Positions 6,584 to 15,123 of a stretch of 27,485 bases of DNA are shown here, one piece after another; within the stretch, counting starts at the first letter, position 1; each line of letters begins with the position of its first letter. The position numbers and the translations under genes are program-made. Below the pieces are notes generated by a model, which made no database searches, was not told the DNA's origin, and worked only from the letters and a program-made list of their open reading frames with translations. The stretch is taken from positions 1 to 27,485 of the forward strand of contig JBGTIS010000334.1 in the NCBI GenBank assembly GCA_041745535.1, in the 5' to 3' direction. This stretch comes from JBGTIS01 sp041745535 (GTDB taxonomy: Bacteria; Bacteroidota; Bacteroidia; Cytophagales; Cyclobacteriaceae).

Positions 6584-7072
6584 ATGAAAACGGTTTTTTG
6601 TAGTTTCCTACTTCTGATTTGCATGCCTGTGCTGCTGTGGGCACATGCGTTTTACATCAGCATCAGCGAAATTGTGTATGAAGCCGACCATTCCGTTACC
6701 ATTACCATTAAAATGTTCACCAACGACCTGCAGGATGCCATTCATCATCAGCATAATAAAACCATCGCTTTAACCGCTAATGGCAAAATTCCTGAAAAAT
6801 ACCTGGAACAATACATCTCCAGTAAATTCAATATTGCCATTAATGGAGAAGCGCAAACCCTGCATTTAATACAGCAAACCACCGAAGTCGAATCCACCTG
6901 GTGTAAGCTGAAAATAACCGCGGTAAAAAACATACAATCGTTGAAAGTACGAAACGAACTTCTTACCGAGTTATTCAGTTCCCAAACCAACATCGTCCGC
7001 ATCGATAACGCCGGTGAAAAACGATTTCTGAAACTGGGAAAAGCTTATTTTCAGGATGAGGTGAAATTTTAA
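6584..7072 (+). CDS. DUF6702 family exported protein
   Basis: This is a 162-residue protein started at the ATG at 6584, because it opens with a clean signal peptide (MKTVFCSFLLLICMPVLLWA, likely cut after AHA). A frame open 99 bases upstream would bury it. The mature part is a small beta-rich domain with FYISISEIVYEAD and later YFQDEVKF at the end, typical of DUF6702, a Bacteroidota family of unknown function often found near zinc metallopeptidase genes. It is expected in the periplasm. It converges with the MBL-fold gene, whose stop is 24 bases away. Confidence 0.8.
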   Translation: MKTVFCSFLLLICMPVLLWAHAFYISISEIVYEADHSVTITIKMFTNDLQDAIHHQHNKTIALTANGKIPEKYLEQYISSKFNIAINGEAQTLHLIQQTTEVESTWCKLKITAVKNIQSLKVRNELLTELFSSQTNIVRIDNAGEKRFLKLGKAYFQDEVKF

Positions 7073-7096
7073 AAGCATTTAATGCCTTTCTCCAGT

Positions 7097-7990
7097 TTAA
7101 GCCGTGCTTTCACTTTTCTTTTTCCAGTACCGCATTAGTCCCGCTACGCTCATCCACGACGGATTGGCCGCTTCGTATTGCTGAATGGTATGCGCGTCGG
7201 CCCCTTCGCTCCTGAGTTGACCAGCTACATACTGCTGAAATGCCGGTACCACTTCCTCCGGTGATTGGCCCTGCTCCCAGGGAGTTTTCACCCAGTTGGC
7301 CCAATCGGTCAGGCGTCTTTCAAGCTCATCCAGATGTTCGGAAGGATTATAAACCTTGCCAAAATGAGTTAAATACAGCGTATTGACAGGTAAAGAACGC
7401 ATCAGGGCAATGGAATTCTGCCAGGCTTCCAGATTAATATCGGGTGGTGGACAGGGAGGTTCTACCAGTCCGCCATTAATGCGAACGCCAGCCACATCGC
7501 CGGTAAACAACTCATCACCAACCTGCCAGGCAATGTGATGGACGGCATGGCCGGGGGTATGCCAGGCTTTGAAGGTGGTATTACCCACTTTAACTTCACT
7601 ACTGTGTTCTATGGCGGTTAATTGTGTTTCTGGTATAGGCTGCATATCGCCCCAGAGCCGGTCCATATCATCCTGATAGATACGTTTGGCTGATTCTAGC
7701 AGTTTTTCAGGATGCGCCAGGTGCCGGGCACCCAAAGGATGCACATAGATTCGCGCACCCAGTGCTGCCAATGCCCAGGCAGCACCGGCATGGTCGAAAT
7801 GAATGTGTGTAAGCAACACATGCTGTATGTCCTGAAGTTGGTAACCAACTGCCTGTATCCCTTTTTCCATCTGTTTAAAAGTAGCATGGGGACCCGTTTC
7901 TATTAGCACAGGCCCGTCATCTGTTTCAACCAGAAAAGCAGCGATGGCATGCTGATAACCTAAAAAATGCAGATCAATTACATGAACCAT
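7097..7990 (-). CDS. MBL-fold metallo-hydrolase
   Basis: This 297-residue cytoplasmic enzyme of the metallo-beta-lactamase fold has a complete two-metal site: THIHFDHAG (H62, H64, D66, H67), H148 in HTPGH, D165 in FTGDVAG and H209 in LTHFG. The fold hydrolyses thioesters, lactones, phosphoesters and similar substrates; nothing here fixes which. The C-terminal 80 residues are helical, containing ERRLTDWANWVK, as in the glyoxalase-II-like/lactonase branch that has a C-terminal helical cap. There is no signal peptide. It is followed on the same strand by the YdcF-like gene's far end, with 67 bases between them. Confidence 0.88.
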   Translation of the reverse strand: MVHVIDLHFLGYQHAIAAFLVETDDGPVLIETGPHATFKQMEKGIQAVGYQLQDIQHVLLTHIHFDHAGAAWALAALGARIYVHPLGARHLAHPEKLLESAKRIYQDDMDRLWGDMQPIPETQLTAIEHSSEVKVGNTTFKAWHTPGHAVHHIAWQVGDELFTGDVAGVRINGGLVEPPCPPPDINLEAWQNSIALMRSLPVNTLYLTHFGKVYNPSEHLDELERRLTDWANWVKTPWEQGQSPEEVVPAFQQYVAGQLRSEGADAHTIQQYEAANPSWMSVAGLMRYWKKKSESTA

Positions 7991-8057
7991 GAGTTAGTTG
8001 TTTTTAGTGGAAAAAGTATATACTACCAAATTACGAATTTTCCCCTAAAAAATAGAA

Positions 8058-8825
8058 TTAAAGGTAACCCAGGATTTTATATACTAATGTTCCCATAATT
8101 TCTTTAACAAACAGATGCCATTTCACAATTGCCTCAGGGCTGGGCAACAGCAACAGATCAGGAGTGATCACTCTTTTGTTGTTGGTGAAGTCGGTACTAT
8201 AGGTATCGGGATGTAATCCGGCTTTTTCAAAACATCCCAAGGCCCTGCGCATGTGATAACCTGAAGTAACCAGCAGATATTGCTCATCAGGATATTGTTC
8301 GTTCAGGATTTTTGAGCTGTTCAAGGCATTTTCATGCGTATTCCGGGAGGTGCCTTCGGTAATGATATCCTTTGCTGGCACGCCACTCAACATAAAAAGC
8401 CGTTTTGCCAACTCCGCCTCACTGGGGCCTTCTCCGAATACCTGCCCCGATCCACCGCTAATCATAATCTTTTTTACAATGCCTAATTTGTACAACTGAA
8501 GCGTATGCAAAGCACGATCTGCGTTATGCTGTGTGTATACTCGGTCGTCTGGTTCTTTCTGGTTGATGGTAAACCCACCTAACACAATGGCAATATCGTA
8601 TTTTTTATGCAGGTCGGCAATTTTTACCGGCTTCACTTCCCAGGCCCGTACCAGTTCATCTATAATAAACTGGTTAGAGAAAAATAAAAGCATGAGGAAG
8701 CCCGTCAGGAATAATCTTTTTTTCCATAAAGGTTTTTTGATAAAAAAAGCCAACAAAAAGTCTAACACAATAAGTGTTAGCGGCATACATAAAAAATAGA
8801 TGGTTTTGGAAAGGACAAAAAACAT
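8058..8825 (-). CDS. YdcF-like (DUF218) inner-membrane protein
   Basis: This 255-residue protein has two N-terminal membrane helices (residues about 8-28 and 38-53) followed by a DUF218 domain. That domain shows its usual blocks: DIAIVLGG, then KKIMISGGSG, GPSEAE, EGTSRNTHENA and LVTSGYHMRRA. Relatives include E. coli ElyC, SanA and YdcF, which are linked to envelope integrity and possibly to undecaprenyl-phosphate carriers; the biochemical role is not settled. The start lies 7 bases after the stop of the M23 peptidase, so the two are probably one transcript with the FAH gene upstream, and an envelope function fits that neighbour. Confidence 0.85.
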   Translation of the reverse strand: MFFVLSKTIYFLCMPLTLIVLDFLLAFFIKKPLWKKRLFLTGFLMLLFFSNQFIIDELVRAWEVKPVKIADLHKKYDIAIVLGGFTINQKEPDDRVYTQHNADRALHTLQLYKLGIVKKIMISGGSGQVFGEGPSEAELAKRLFMLSGVPAKDIITEGTSRNTHENALNSSKILNEQYPDEQYLLVTSGYHMRRALGCFEKAGLHPDTYSTDFTNNKRVITPDLLLLPSPEAIVKWHLFVKEIMGTLVYKILGYL

Positions 8826-8831
8826 GGTGAA

Positions 8832-10787
8832 TTAACCCGCGATCCGTGTGATGTATTCTTCTACATTGCCCACGTTGTCTTCAACTCTGATCTTCACTTC
8901 GCCGGTAAAGGGCTTGTTGTTATCTAGCTTTTCCGACCACAGCAGTTCCCGCTTATAATCATAATCCATTAGTACCCATTCGCCATTTACGTAAGCGCTA
9001 TAGTTTTTAATACCCGATAGCTCATCAGAAATATTAAACCGCAAGCTTTTACTGGTGAGCGTAATGGGCTTCACTACAGGAGGAACCGAATCGGTAAGGA
9101 TGGTGTATTTCCCAAATTCTCGGGTAGAAAAGGTTAGTTCATTATTTTTCCATTCGCCACCTACAAAGCCATACTCACCAGGTTCTGCCATACTGTAAAC
9201 CGCAGTCTTAGATTTGTTCAGATAGTTGCTCAGCGGTTTCAGATCAACAGAAATGCTTGCCTTTAACGGAATTATATTTTCGTGTACCGTAAAAATTTCT
9301 TTATCACCCTCATGTTCATATCCGGTATGCAGATACACTGTATCGTATAGCGCGTACTTTGGAATATGAATGTTCATGGAAGGCTTATAAAACGTGTAGG
9401 AATTGCCGGCAGCAGCCGAAATGTCTAAATCCAGCTTTTTAATACCATTACACACATTTACCGAATCGGGTATGCCATTGCGCAAATCCCACAGGTAAAC
9501 GGCTATATCATCCGCGATATAATCAGGAGCCTGGTCGTAATCTCTTCGGTTGGCATAAAAAGTAATAATTTTACGCTGCGCAATGCCTTCAGGATTTTTA
9601 TTCAGGGGCACAAACAGCTGCAGTGTTTTATTCAGCACCTGATAATTATCATCGCCGGAGGATTGAGAAAGGTTCCTGGAAGGTAAATATCCATGAGCGG
9701 TTGCCCCTTTCAGGTTACCTGTGATTTTGGTTTTGTTCCCAAAGCTGTCGGAAATATTAATCAACAGTTCGTGGTTCTCCGTATCGTTAAGGGTAATTTT
9801 TCCATTATCGTTATTGGTTTTGTAAAAGTGCAGCCGATTGCCATTATCTACATACAATTTAAAAAAGGTACGGTTATACTTCTGTTTGATGCCATAGTTG
9901 GTATGCACAAAGATATCCCGACCGGTACTAAAAGAAAATCTTTCCATTTCTTTTGAAAAACAGGATTTACCATCCAGAAACATTTCTGTAGCGGAAACTC
10001 CATTCAGGTTACGGGTGCCATCGGCCTTGTCAAAAGAAGAAACCTCCACCCCAACTTTGCCATGAATGGTAACCGGCTCGCTGAGTTCATAATTAGCGCC
10101 ACGGGCATTCAGGTCGAACTCAAACCGGCCAAAGTTTCCATTAACGCGGGCATCTTTGGTTAAAGAAACAAAAGCGATTTTGCGCACTACCGGCGGCGTA
10201 TGGTCTACCACTTCGGTAAAACCAAATTTTAGCGGATCGAGCGGAAACTGGTTTTTATCTCTGATTTCAAAATGCAAATGAGGGCCACCGGATGAGCCAC
10301 TATTGCCAGCCCTTCCCAACTCCTGCCCTTTATTCACTTCCATGGCTTTTCCCGGAAATAATTCTATTTCAAAAGTCTTTTTTTCGTACTGTGCTTTGCG
10401 TACATATTCGGCTATTTCCGTATTATATTCATTCAGATGCGCATACACCGAAGTAGTTCCATTAGGATGTTGAATGTACAGGGCATTACCATACCCTGTG
10501 GTGGATATCTTAATACGGCTTACATAGCCATCGGCCGTAGCATACACCGGTTCGCCCACTACGCCACCCACCTTGATATCAATACCGGCATGGAAATGTG
10601 AACCTCTTAACTCACAAAAGTTGCCAGACAGATAACTTCGATGTCCAGGCTTTACCGGGAACGAATAATATCCCTGATATTCGTCAAATTCGTTGGGTGG
10701 CAGGGTTGCTGAAGATGCCACAAAAAGTAAAGACAATGCGATGAGGTTACCGAACTTCAAATTCCAATAATTTTTTGTTTTCAACAT
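8832..10787 (-). CDS. M23 (LytM) family peptidoglycan endopeptidase
   Basis: This 651-residue exported protein has an N-terminal hydrophobic signal (to about residue 27, ASSA) and a LytM domain at residues 55-180 with all metal ligands: H66 and D70 in HFHAGID, H117 in VYAHL and HLHFE with H170/H172. It probably cuts peptide cross-links in the cell wall. Residues about 200-651 are beta-rich and look like stacked Ig-like domains without a known motif; a closing section (ISDELSGIKNYSAYVNG) recalls bacterial Ig-like repeats. Such long C-terminal parts are common in Bacteroidota M23 proteins. The start overlaps the 3' end of the FAH gene by 41 bases, and no later start would keep the signal peptide. 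Confidence 0.92.
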   Translation of the reverse strand: MLKTKNYWNLKFGNLIALSLLFVASSATLPPNEFDEYQGYYSFPVKPGHRSYLSGNFCELRGSHFHAGIDIKVGGVVGEPVYATADGYVSRIKISTTGYGNALYIQHPNGTTSVYAHLNEYNTEIAEYVRKAQYEKKTFEIELFPGKAMEVNKGQELGRAGNSGSSGGPHLHFEIRDKNQFPLDPLKFGFTEVVDHTPPVVRKIAFVSLTKDARVNGNFGRFEFDLNARGANYELSEPVTIHGKVGVEVSSFDKADGTRNLNGVSATEMFLDGKSCFSKEMERFSFSTGRDIFVHTNYGIKQKYNRTFFKLYVDNGNRLHFYKTNNDNGKITLNDTENHELLINISDSFGNKTKITGNLKGATAHGYLPSRNLSQSSGDDNYQVLNKTLQLFVPLNKNPEGIAQRKIITFYANRRDYDQAPDYIADDIAVYLWDLRNGIPDSVNVCNGIKKLDLDISAAAGNSYTFYKPSMNIHIPKYALYDTVYLHTGYEHEGDKEIFTVHENIIPLKASISVDLKPLSNYLNKSKTAVYSMAEPGEYGFVGGEWKNNELTFSTREFGKYTILTDSVPPVVKPITLTSKSLRFNISDELSGIKNYSAYVNGEWVLMDYDYKRELLWSEKLDNNKPFTGEVKIRVEDNVGNVEEYITRIAG

Positions 10788-11358
10788 AAGCTGTAAGTAC
10801 GTTACCGGGCTTTACCGGTCCAACTCCCTTGGGAGTTCCTGTAAAAATAATATCACCCTTTTTGAGTGTAAAAAACTGAGAAAGATAAGCGACCAGATAA
10901 TCAAATTTGAACAACATCATCGATGTGTTTCCCTCCTGTTTGGTTTGGCCATCTACCTCAAGTTTAAAATTCAGATTATTCAGATCTGGAAAATCGCTCA
11001 CCGGATAAAAATCAGAAATTGGCGCTGACCCATTAAAGCCTTTTGCCAGCAGCCAGGGCAAGCCTTTAGTTTTAGCTTTGGTTTGCAGGTCTCTTGCAGT
11101 GAAATCAACTCCTATGCCAATTTCTTCGTAATATCCCCGTGCGAATTTTTCCTGAATATATTTTCCCTCTTTACTTATTTTCAGAAGGATTTCTACTTCA
11201 TAATGAATATCGTTAGAAAATTCAGGATAATAAAATGGATCACCGTTTTTTAATACAGCCGTATCGGGCTTCATAAATACAACTGGTTCTCCCGGGTTTT
11301 CATTGTTTAGCTCCGCGATATGCTCGGCATAATTTCTGCCAATGGCTAGTATTTTCAT
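10747..11358 (-). CDS. Fumarylacetoacetate hydrolase (FAH) family protein
   Basis: This is a 203-residue enzyme of the FAH superfamily in its short single-domain form, similar to YcgM/FAHD1-type acylpyruvases. The acidic metal ligands are visible as HYEVE (E54, E56) and GVDFTARD (D85), with the K-G-F substrate segment (LAKGFNGSAP) and the closing GDIIFTGTPKGVG. It acts on acylpyruvates or oxaloacetate-like 2-oxo acids in the cytosol; the exact substrate is open. Its last 41 bases are shared with the start of the M23 gene, so the two are translationally coupled. About 260 bases of AT-rich sequence separate it from the divergent GH15 gene. Confidence 0.88.
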   Translation of the reverse strand: MKILAIGRNYAEHIAELNNENPGEPVVFMKPDTAVLKNGDPFYYPEFSNDIHYEVEILLKISKEGKYIQEKFARGYYEEIGIGVDFTARDLQTKAKTKGLPWLLAKGFNGSAPISDFYPVSDFPDLNNLNFKLEVDGQTKQEGNTSMMLFKFDYLVAYLSQFFTLKKGDIIFTGTPKGVGPVKPGNVLTAYVENKKLLEFEVR

Positions 11359-11618
11359 AATAAAATGTTTACTAACAAAAATGGAATTTATTTACTGTTA
11401 AATTTAAATAATATTACCCGCTAACTTACTACAGTAATATAAGAAGCGCTACTAAATTCTATTGGGTTTGACTTATAAAAAAAGTTCGCTATTATGCAGG
11501 CTATTTGAAACAATCGTTACCTGTATAGTAATTAACAGATTGTAAAAATAAAAATTTCCACCATTAGAGCAAGAAGCTGCCTTTTTTGAATTAACTTTTT
11601 CACCAGAATAATCAATTT

Positions 11619-13403
11619 ATGAGCAAACACACCTATGAATATGGTCTCATTGGTAATTGCGCCTTTTTGGCTCATATTCATAAAAGTACAAATATTGCCT
11701 GGCTTTGCTGGCCAAAATTTGACAGTAGTTTCATTTTTGGTAACCTTCTTGACGATGAGAAAGGAGGTGAATTCAGTATACTTCCCGCTTCTGAATCCTA
11801 TTCTTCCAAACAGTATTATATTGAAAACACCAATATCCTTTGCACTGAAATAGAAAATGAAGATGGCCGGTACCAGGTCACTGATTTCGCTCCCAGGTTT
11901 TATCAGTACGACCGGTATTTTAAACCGCTGATGCTGATCAGGAAAATTGAACCGCTTTCCGGTACCCCCCGTATCCGGATTAAATGTGAGCCGGTAGGTG
12001 AATACGGCGATCTTAAACCTTCCAGGAATCAGGGAAGCAACCACGTAAAGTTTTTAGGTCTGGAAAGTGAAATCAGGCTAACTACTGATATTTCTCTTAC
12101 CTATATTCTGGAAAATAAATTCTTTGTGCTTAACGAAACGCAATATTTGGTGCTCACTTATGGGGTACCTTTGGAAGCTGCCGTGCGTACCACAAGCGAA
12201 AGATTTTTAAGTGAAACGGTACAATACTGGCGAAAATGGGTAAAAAGCACAAGCATCCGAGACTTTTATCAAAAACAGGTAATCCGCTCTGCCCTGGTGC
12301 TTAAAATTCACCAGTTTGAAGATACCGGGGGTATTATCGCTTCTGCTTCCACCAGTTTACCCGAATCGCCAGGTAGTGGAAGAAACTGGGATTATCGGTA
12401 TTGCTGGTTAAGAGATACTTATTATACCCTTACGGCCTTTAACCACATTGGTCATTTTGAGGAGTTAGAGCGATATTTCCATTATATCGCTAATGTATCA
12501 GCCAATACACATACCCGTTACCAACCCCTTTATTCAATCAGCGGTAGCGATAAACTGGTTGAAAGAATAATGGATTTGAAGGGTTATATGGGCAACCAGC
12601 CCGTTAGAGTGGGCAATCAGGCGTATGAGCATATACAAAACGATGTATACGGACAAATACTGCTATCGCTGCTTCCTTTGTATGTAGACCATCGCTTTAT
12701 CGCGGAAGAACGGGCTGGTTCGCATCAGCTGGTATATCAGGTGCTGGAAAAAATTAAACAAACCATCGACGAACCAGATGCGGGTTTATGGGAATTCAGA
12801 GATTTAAGTCAGTATCATTCCTACACTTTTCTTTTTCATTGGGCGGGAAGTTTGGCGGCCATGAAAATAGCGAAAGTGTTAAAAGACAGTGAATTACTAC
12901 AATTAGCCACGCGATTGAATAAAGCCGCCAGCGACAAAATTGAGGCCTGTTACGATAAAGAACGCGGCGTGTACACACAGGCCATTGGCAGCAAAAATCT
13001 GGATGCGAGTACCCTGCAACTTATTATGATGAATTACCTGGATGGTAATTCAGAAAAAGCGAAAAGCCATTTAATGAGTTTAGAAAAAGATTTAAAATCT
13101 AAAAATGGTTTGTTTTACCGGTATAAGCATGCCGACGACTTCGGGCATCCGGAAACCACTTTTCTGATTTGCGCTTTCTGGTACGTAGAAGCTTTGGCCT
13201 GCGTGGGCAGGGTAGATGAAGCCATAGAAACTTTTGACCATTTGGTGGGCTATGGCAACCACCTGGATCTGCTCAGCGAAGATGTAGACGCTAAAACCGG
13301 TAGTCAATGGGGAAATTTTCCGCAGGCATACAGCCACGTAGGTTTGGTGAATGCGGCGTTCCGTATTGCTTCTAAAATTAATAAGCCCGATTTTCTGGAG
13401 TAA
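11619..13403 (+). CDS. GH15 family glycosidase (trehalase / glucoamylase type)
   Basis: This 594-residue cytoplasmic protein has the two-part layout of the bacterial GH15 trehalase/glucoamylase group. An N-terminal beta-sandwich (residues 1-220, starting YEYGLIGNCAFLAHI) precedes an alpha/alpha-barrel (residues 225-585). The barrel shows SGRNWDYRYCWLRDTYYT, then a probable general-acid glutamate E392 in LWEFRD, and a probable general-base glutamate E554 in LSEDVD followed by GNFPQAYSHVGL. Family members split trehalose or alpha-1,4-glucans by inversion. No trehalose synthesis genes (otsA/otsB) are in the window to decide. Start choice: the ATG at 11619 precedes YEYGLIGN, which is the family's usual N-terminus. 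It runs convergent to the DUF420 gene. Confidence 0.9.
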   Translation: MSKHTYEYGLIGNCAFLAHIHKSTNIAWLCWPKFDSSFIFGNLLDDEKGGEFSILPASESYSSKQYYIENTNILCTEIENEDGRYQVTDFAPRFYQYDRYFKPLMLIRKIEPLSGTPRIRIKCEPVGEYGDLKPSRNQGSNHVKFLGLESEIRLTTDISLTYILENKFFVLNETQYLVLTYGVPLEAAVRTTSERFLSETVQYWRKWVKSTSIRDFYQKQVIRSALVLKIHQFEDTGGIIASASTSLPESPGSGRNWDYRYCWLRDTYYTLTAFNHIGHFEELERYFHYIANVSANTHTRYQPLYSISGSDKLVERIMDLKGYMGNQPVRVGNQAYEHIQNDVYGQILLSLLPLYVDHRFIAEERAGSHQLVYQVLEKIKQTIDEPDAGLWEFRDLSQYHSYTFLFHWAGSLAAMKIAKVLKDSELLQLATRLNKAASDKIEACYDKERGVYTQAIGSKNLDASTLQLIMMNYLDGNSEKAKSHLMSLEKDLKSKNGLFYRYKHADDFGHPETTFLICAFWYVEALACVGRVDEAIETFDHLVGYGNHLDLLSEDVDAKTGSQWGNFPQAYSHVGLVNAAFRIASKINKPDFLE

Positions 13404-13420
13404 TCTCAGAAGCTATTTCA

Positions 13421-13996
13421 TCAATAATACTGGCTGATCATCAGGTACACCAGTACACCGGTTACAGAAACATACAACCAAATCGGATAGGCAAACTTTA
13501 CTATTTCCCGATGCTGTACAAATTTGTTGGTAAGCGCGTAATAAAGTGCCAGCAAAACAAATGGTACCACTATGGCAGCCAATATAATATGCGTAACAAG
13601 TATTACCAGGTAAACCATGCGAAGTGTGGTTATCTGAGCGGCTTCAGCTTCCTCTAATAATCCGTTGCCATTTACATCACCAAATACGGTAGACGCCGCG
13701 GATGCGTGGTAGATCACATAAGAAATCAGAAAAATGCTGCCCAGTACAAATGAAGAAAGCATAGCCACCCTATGATAACTAATTTTTTTCCGCTTTATAA
13801 AAATTAAACCAGCTACCAGGGTAAGGGAAGTAGCCGCGTTCAATACCCCGTTCAGGTGTGGCAAAAAGCTGATCCAGGTTTCACCTATATCAAGTTTTGA
13901 AGGCATAAACAGCAGCATGGCTACCACCAGCGGGATCGCTACTGACAATATTCCAATAATTGTTAAATTTCTGTTTTCCTTTGCTGTATTTATCAT
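13421..13996 (-). CDS. DUF420 membrane protein (CtaM/YozB-like) with an EF-hand-like loop
   Basis: This 191-residue integral membrane protein has about five helices. The ATG at 13996 gives MINTAKENRN and places the start 4 bases after the stop of the SCO gene; a longer frame would overlap that gene. DUF420 proteins (YozB/CtaM) help mature heme-A-containing oxidases in Firmicutes, which fits its position at the end of the oxidase block. Histidines expected in membrane helices are present (H47, H75, H97, H136). Between two helices lies D107-V-N-G-N-G-L-L-E-E-A-E118, a complete EF-hand calcium-loop pattern (ligands at positions 1, 3, 5, 9, 12, with Gly at 6). Confidence 0.85.
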   Translation of the reverse strand: MINTAKENRNLTIIGILSVAIPLVVAMLLFMPSKLDIGETWISFLPHLNGVLNAATSLTLVAGLIFIKRKKISYHRVAMLSSFVLGSIFLISYVIYHASAASTVFGDVNGNGLLEEAEAAQITTLRMVYLVILVTHIILAAIVVPFVLLALYYALTNKFVQHREIVKFAYPIWLYVSVTGVLVYLMISQYY

Positions 13997-14000
13997 AATA

Positions 14001-14639
14001 TTATTTTTCCATGTCGTATAATAGAACCCGGATTTCCAGTTCCAGGCGGCCGGTTTCTTCATCGTTGGTGAGGTCGTAATATCCTCTAATCCTTTTTGCG
14101 GGATCCACCAATACCACAGTGTTAATAGGATAAGGGGGGTTATTTTTATCCGATAACCCAAAGCCGCACTTAGCCAGATATTCTACCTGATCTGTCGCGC
14201 CGGTTAGCAACAGCCACTTATTGGGTTTGCTATAGTATTTATCGCTAAACTGGTCCAGTTCCGAAGGATTGTTGTTTCGGGTACTTATGGATAGCAACCT
14301 TACCAGTTCTTTATTGGCAAAATTATCCTGTACGGTAGCCAGGGCGGCTGCTATCTGAGAACAATTATTTTCGCACTGTACCTCAAAAAAATTAACCACT
14401 GAAATATGCCCTTCAAGGATATGCTGGCTTAGCTGATCAGTATTTTGGGAGGTAAGATTGAAATCAGGAATAACATGAGGGGAAGCGTTCGCAGGGCAAT
14501 CTTCCGCACTTCGCATACCTTCTTGGTAAAAAACAGGGATAGAAAATTCGTTTCTGCCGAAAGTGTGAAGAAACAGTATAACAGAAACTGGTACGGCCAA
14601 CAAAATAAGTATGATAATGATCTTTTGCTTTCGTTTCAT
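14001..14639 (-). CDS. SCO1/SenC-like protein lacking the copper-site histidine
   Basis: This 212-residue protein with an N-terminal membrane anchor (residues 7-25) and a thioredoxin-like domain outside. The ATG at 14639 (MKRKQK) is preferred for its positive N-terminus; one 24 bases upstream is possible. SCO proteins deliver copper to the CuA site of oxidase subunit II and use two cysteines of CxxxC plus one histidine. Here CxxxC is present (C89, C93 in VQCENNC), followed by the usual RIRGYYD near the end. No histidine occurs after residue 78; the segment that should carry it reads NPPYPINTVVLVD. It may be a thiol-disulfide reductase rather than a copper carrier. It follows the terminator after subunit IV and is coupled to DUF420. 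Confidence 0.82.
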   Translation of the reverse strand: MKRKQKIIIILILLAVPVSVILFLHTFGRNEFSIPVFYQEGMRSAEDCPANASPHVIPDFNLTSQNTDQLSQHILEGHISVVNFFEVQCENNCSQIAAALATVQDNFANKELVRLLSISTRNNNPSELDQFSDKYYSKPNKWLLLTGATDQVEYLAKCGFGLSDKNNPPYPINTVVLVDPAKRIRGYYDLTNDEETGRLELEIRVLLYDMEK

Positions 14640-14725
14640 TCTCTGTCTGACGTCGCTCCCCATTTTAACTGTTTTCAGCTTATAGAGGTTCCATTAAAAG
14701 CCTGTAATTACGGTAGATTAGCCAT

Positions 14726-14751
14726 AAAAAAGCCCGGTTATTTGCCGGGCT
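14726..14751 (-). terminator. Intrinsic terminator after the act-cox operon
   Basis: On the minus strand AGCCCGG (from 14751) and CCGGGCT (to 14731) form a perfect 7-bp GC-rich stem with a 7-base loop, followed by a run of five or six T. It lies 22 bases after the stop of the subunit IV gene and about 90 bases before the SCO start. This would end most transcripts at subunit IV, leaving the SCO-DUF420 pair to read-through or its own promoter. Confidence 0.85.
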
Positions 14752-14772
14752 ATAAAATATTTTTTTCCAGTA

Positions 14773-15099
14773 TTAATACCTTAAATCAAATATAGCGGAC
14801 CCTTCTAATATAAGGGCCAGGATGAGCCACAACACAAAGATAATAGGAAGCGCGATAGACCATACCAGGGCTTTTACTTCGCCTTTAAGGTGCATAAATT
14901 CCGCTATAATATAAAATGCCTTTACCAGCGTTAAGGTGACGAATATAACTATTAAAAGCACGCCCCGCGGCATGGTATAAGCTAAAATAAACTCGATGGT
15001 GGTTACTACCCCAAGCAGAATCGCGATTTTCCACAGATTCCAGATTTTCTGCTTATCAACCGGTTCTACATGAACGCTGCTGTTTGTTTCCTCTAACAT
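14773..15099 (-). CDS. Cytochrome c oxidase subunit IV (prokaryotic COX4 type)
   Basis: This 108-residue membrane protein has three helices (about 23-41, 48-67 and 79-97) after a short soluble N-terminus (MLEETNSSVHVEP). Between the helices are VKAFYIIAEFMHLKGE, a segment typical of prokaryotic COX4 proteins. It is a small accessory subunit packed against subunits I and III and has no redox centre. It is the last gene before the terminator and starts 25 bases after the upstream subunit III gene. Confidence 0.85.
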   Translation of the reverse strand: MLEETNSSVHVEPVDKQKIWNLWKIAILLGVVTTIEFILAYTMPRGVLLIVIFVTLTLVKAFYIIAEFMHLKGEVKALVWSIALPIIFVLWLILALILEGSAIFDLRY

Positions 15100-15123
15100 A
15101 TCTTAATTATTTATTTTTACAGA

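Noticed and set aside
7071..7090. Short GCATT/AATGC inverted repeat between converging DUF6702 and MBL genes
   Set aside because: The stem would have a one-base loop and there is no T-run, so a terminator cannot be supported.
11359..11618. Promoter elements of the TAnnTTTG type between the FAH and GH15 genes
   Set aside because: Only partial matches were found and spacing to a TTG element did not fit on either strand.
11532..12044. Open minus-strand frame of 170 codons opposite the start of the GH15 gene
   Set aside because: The GH15 frame has family motifs throughout; the antisense frame has none.
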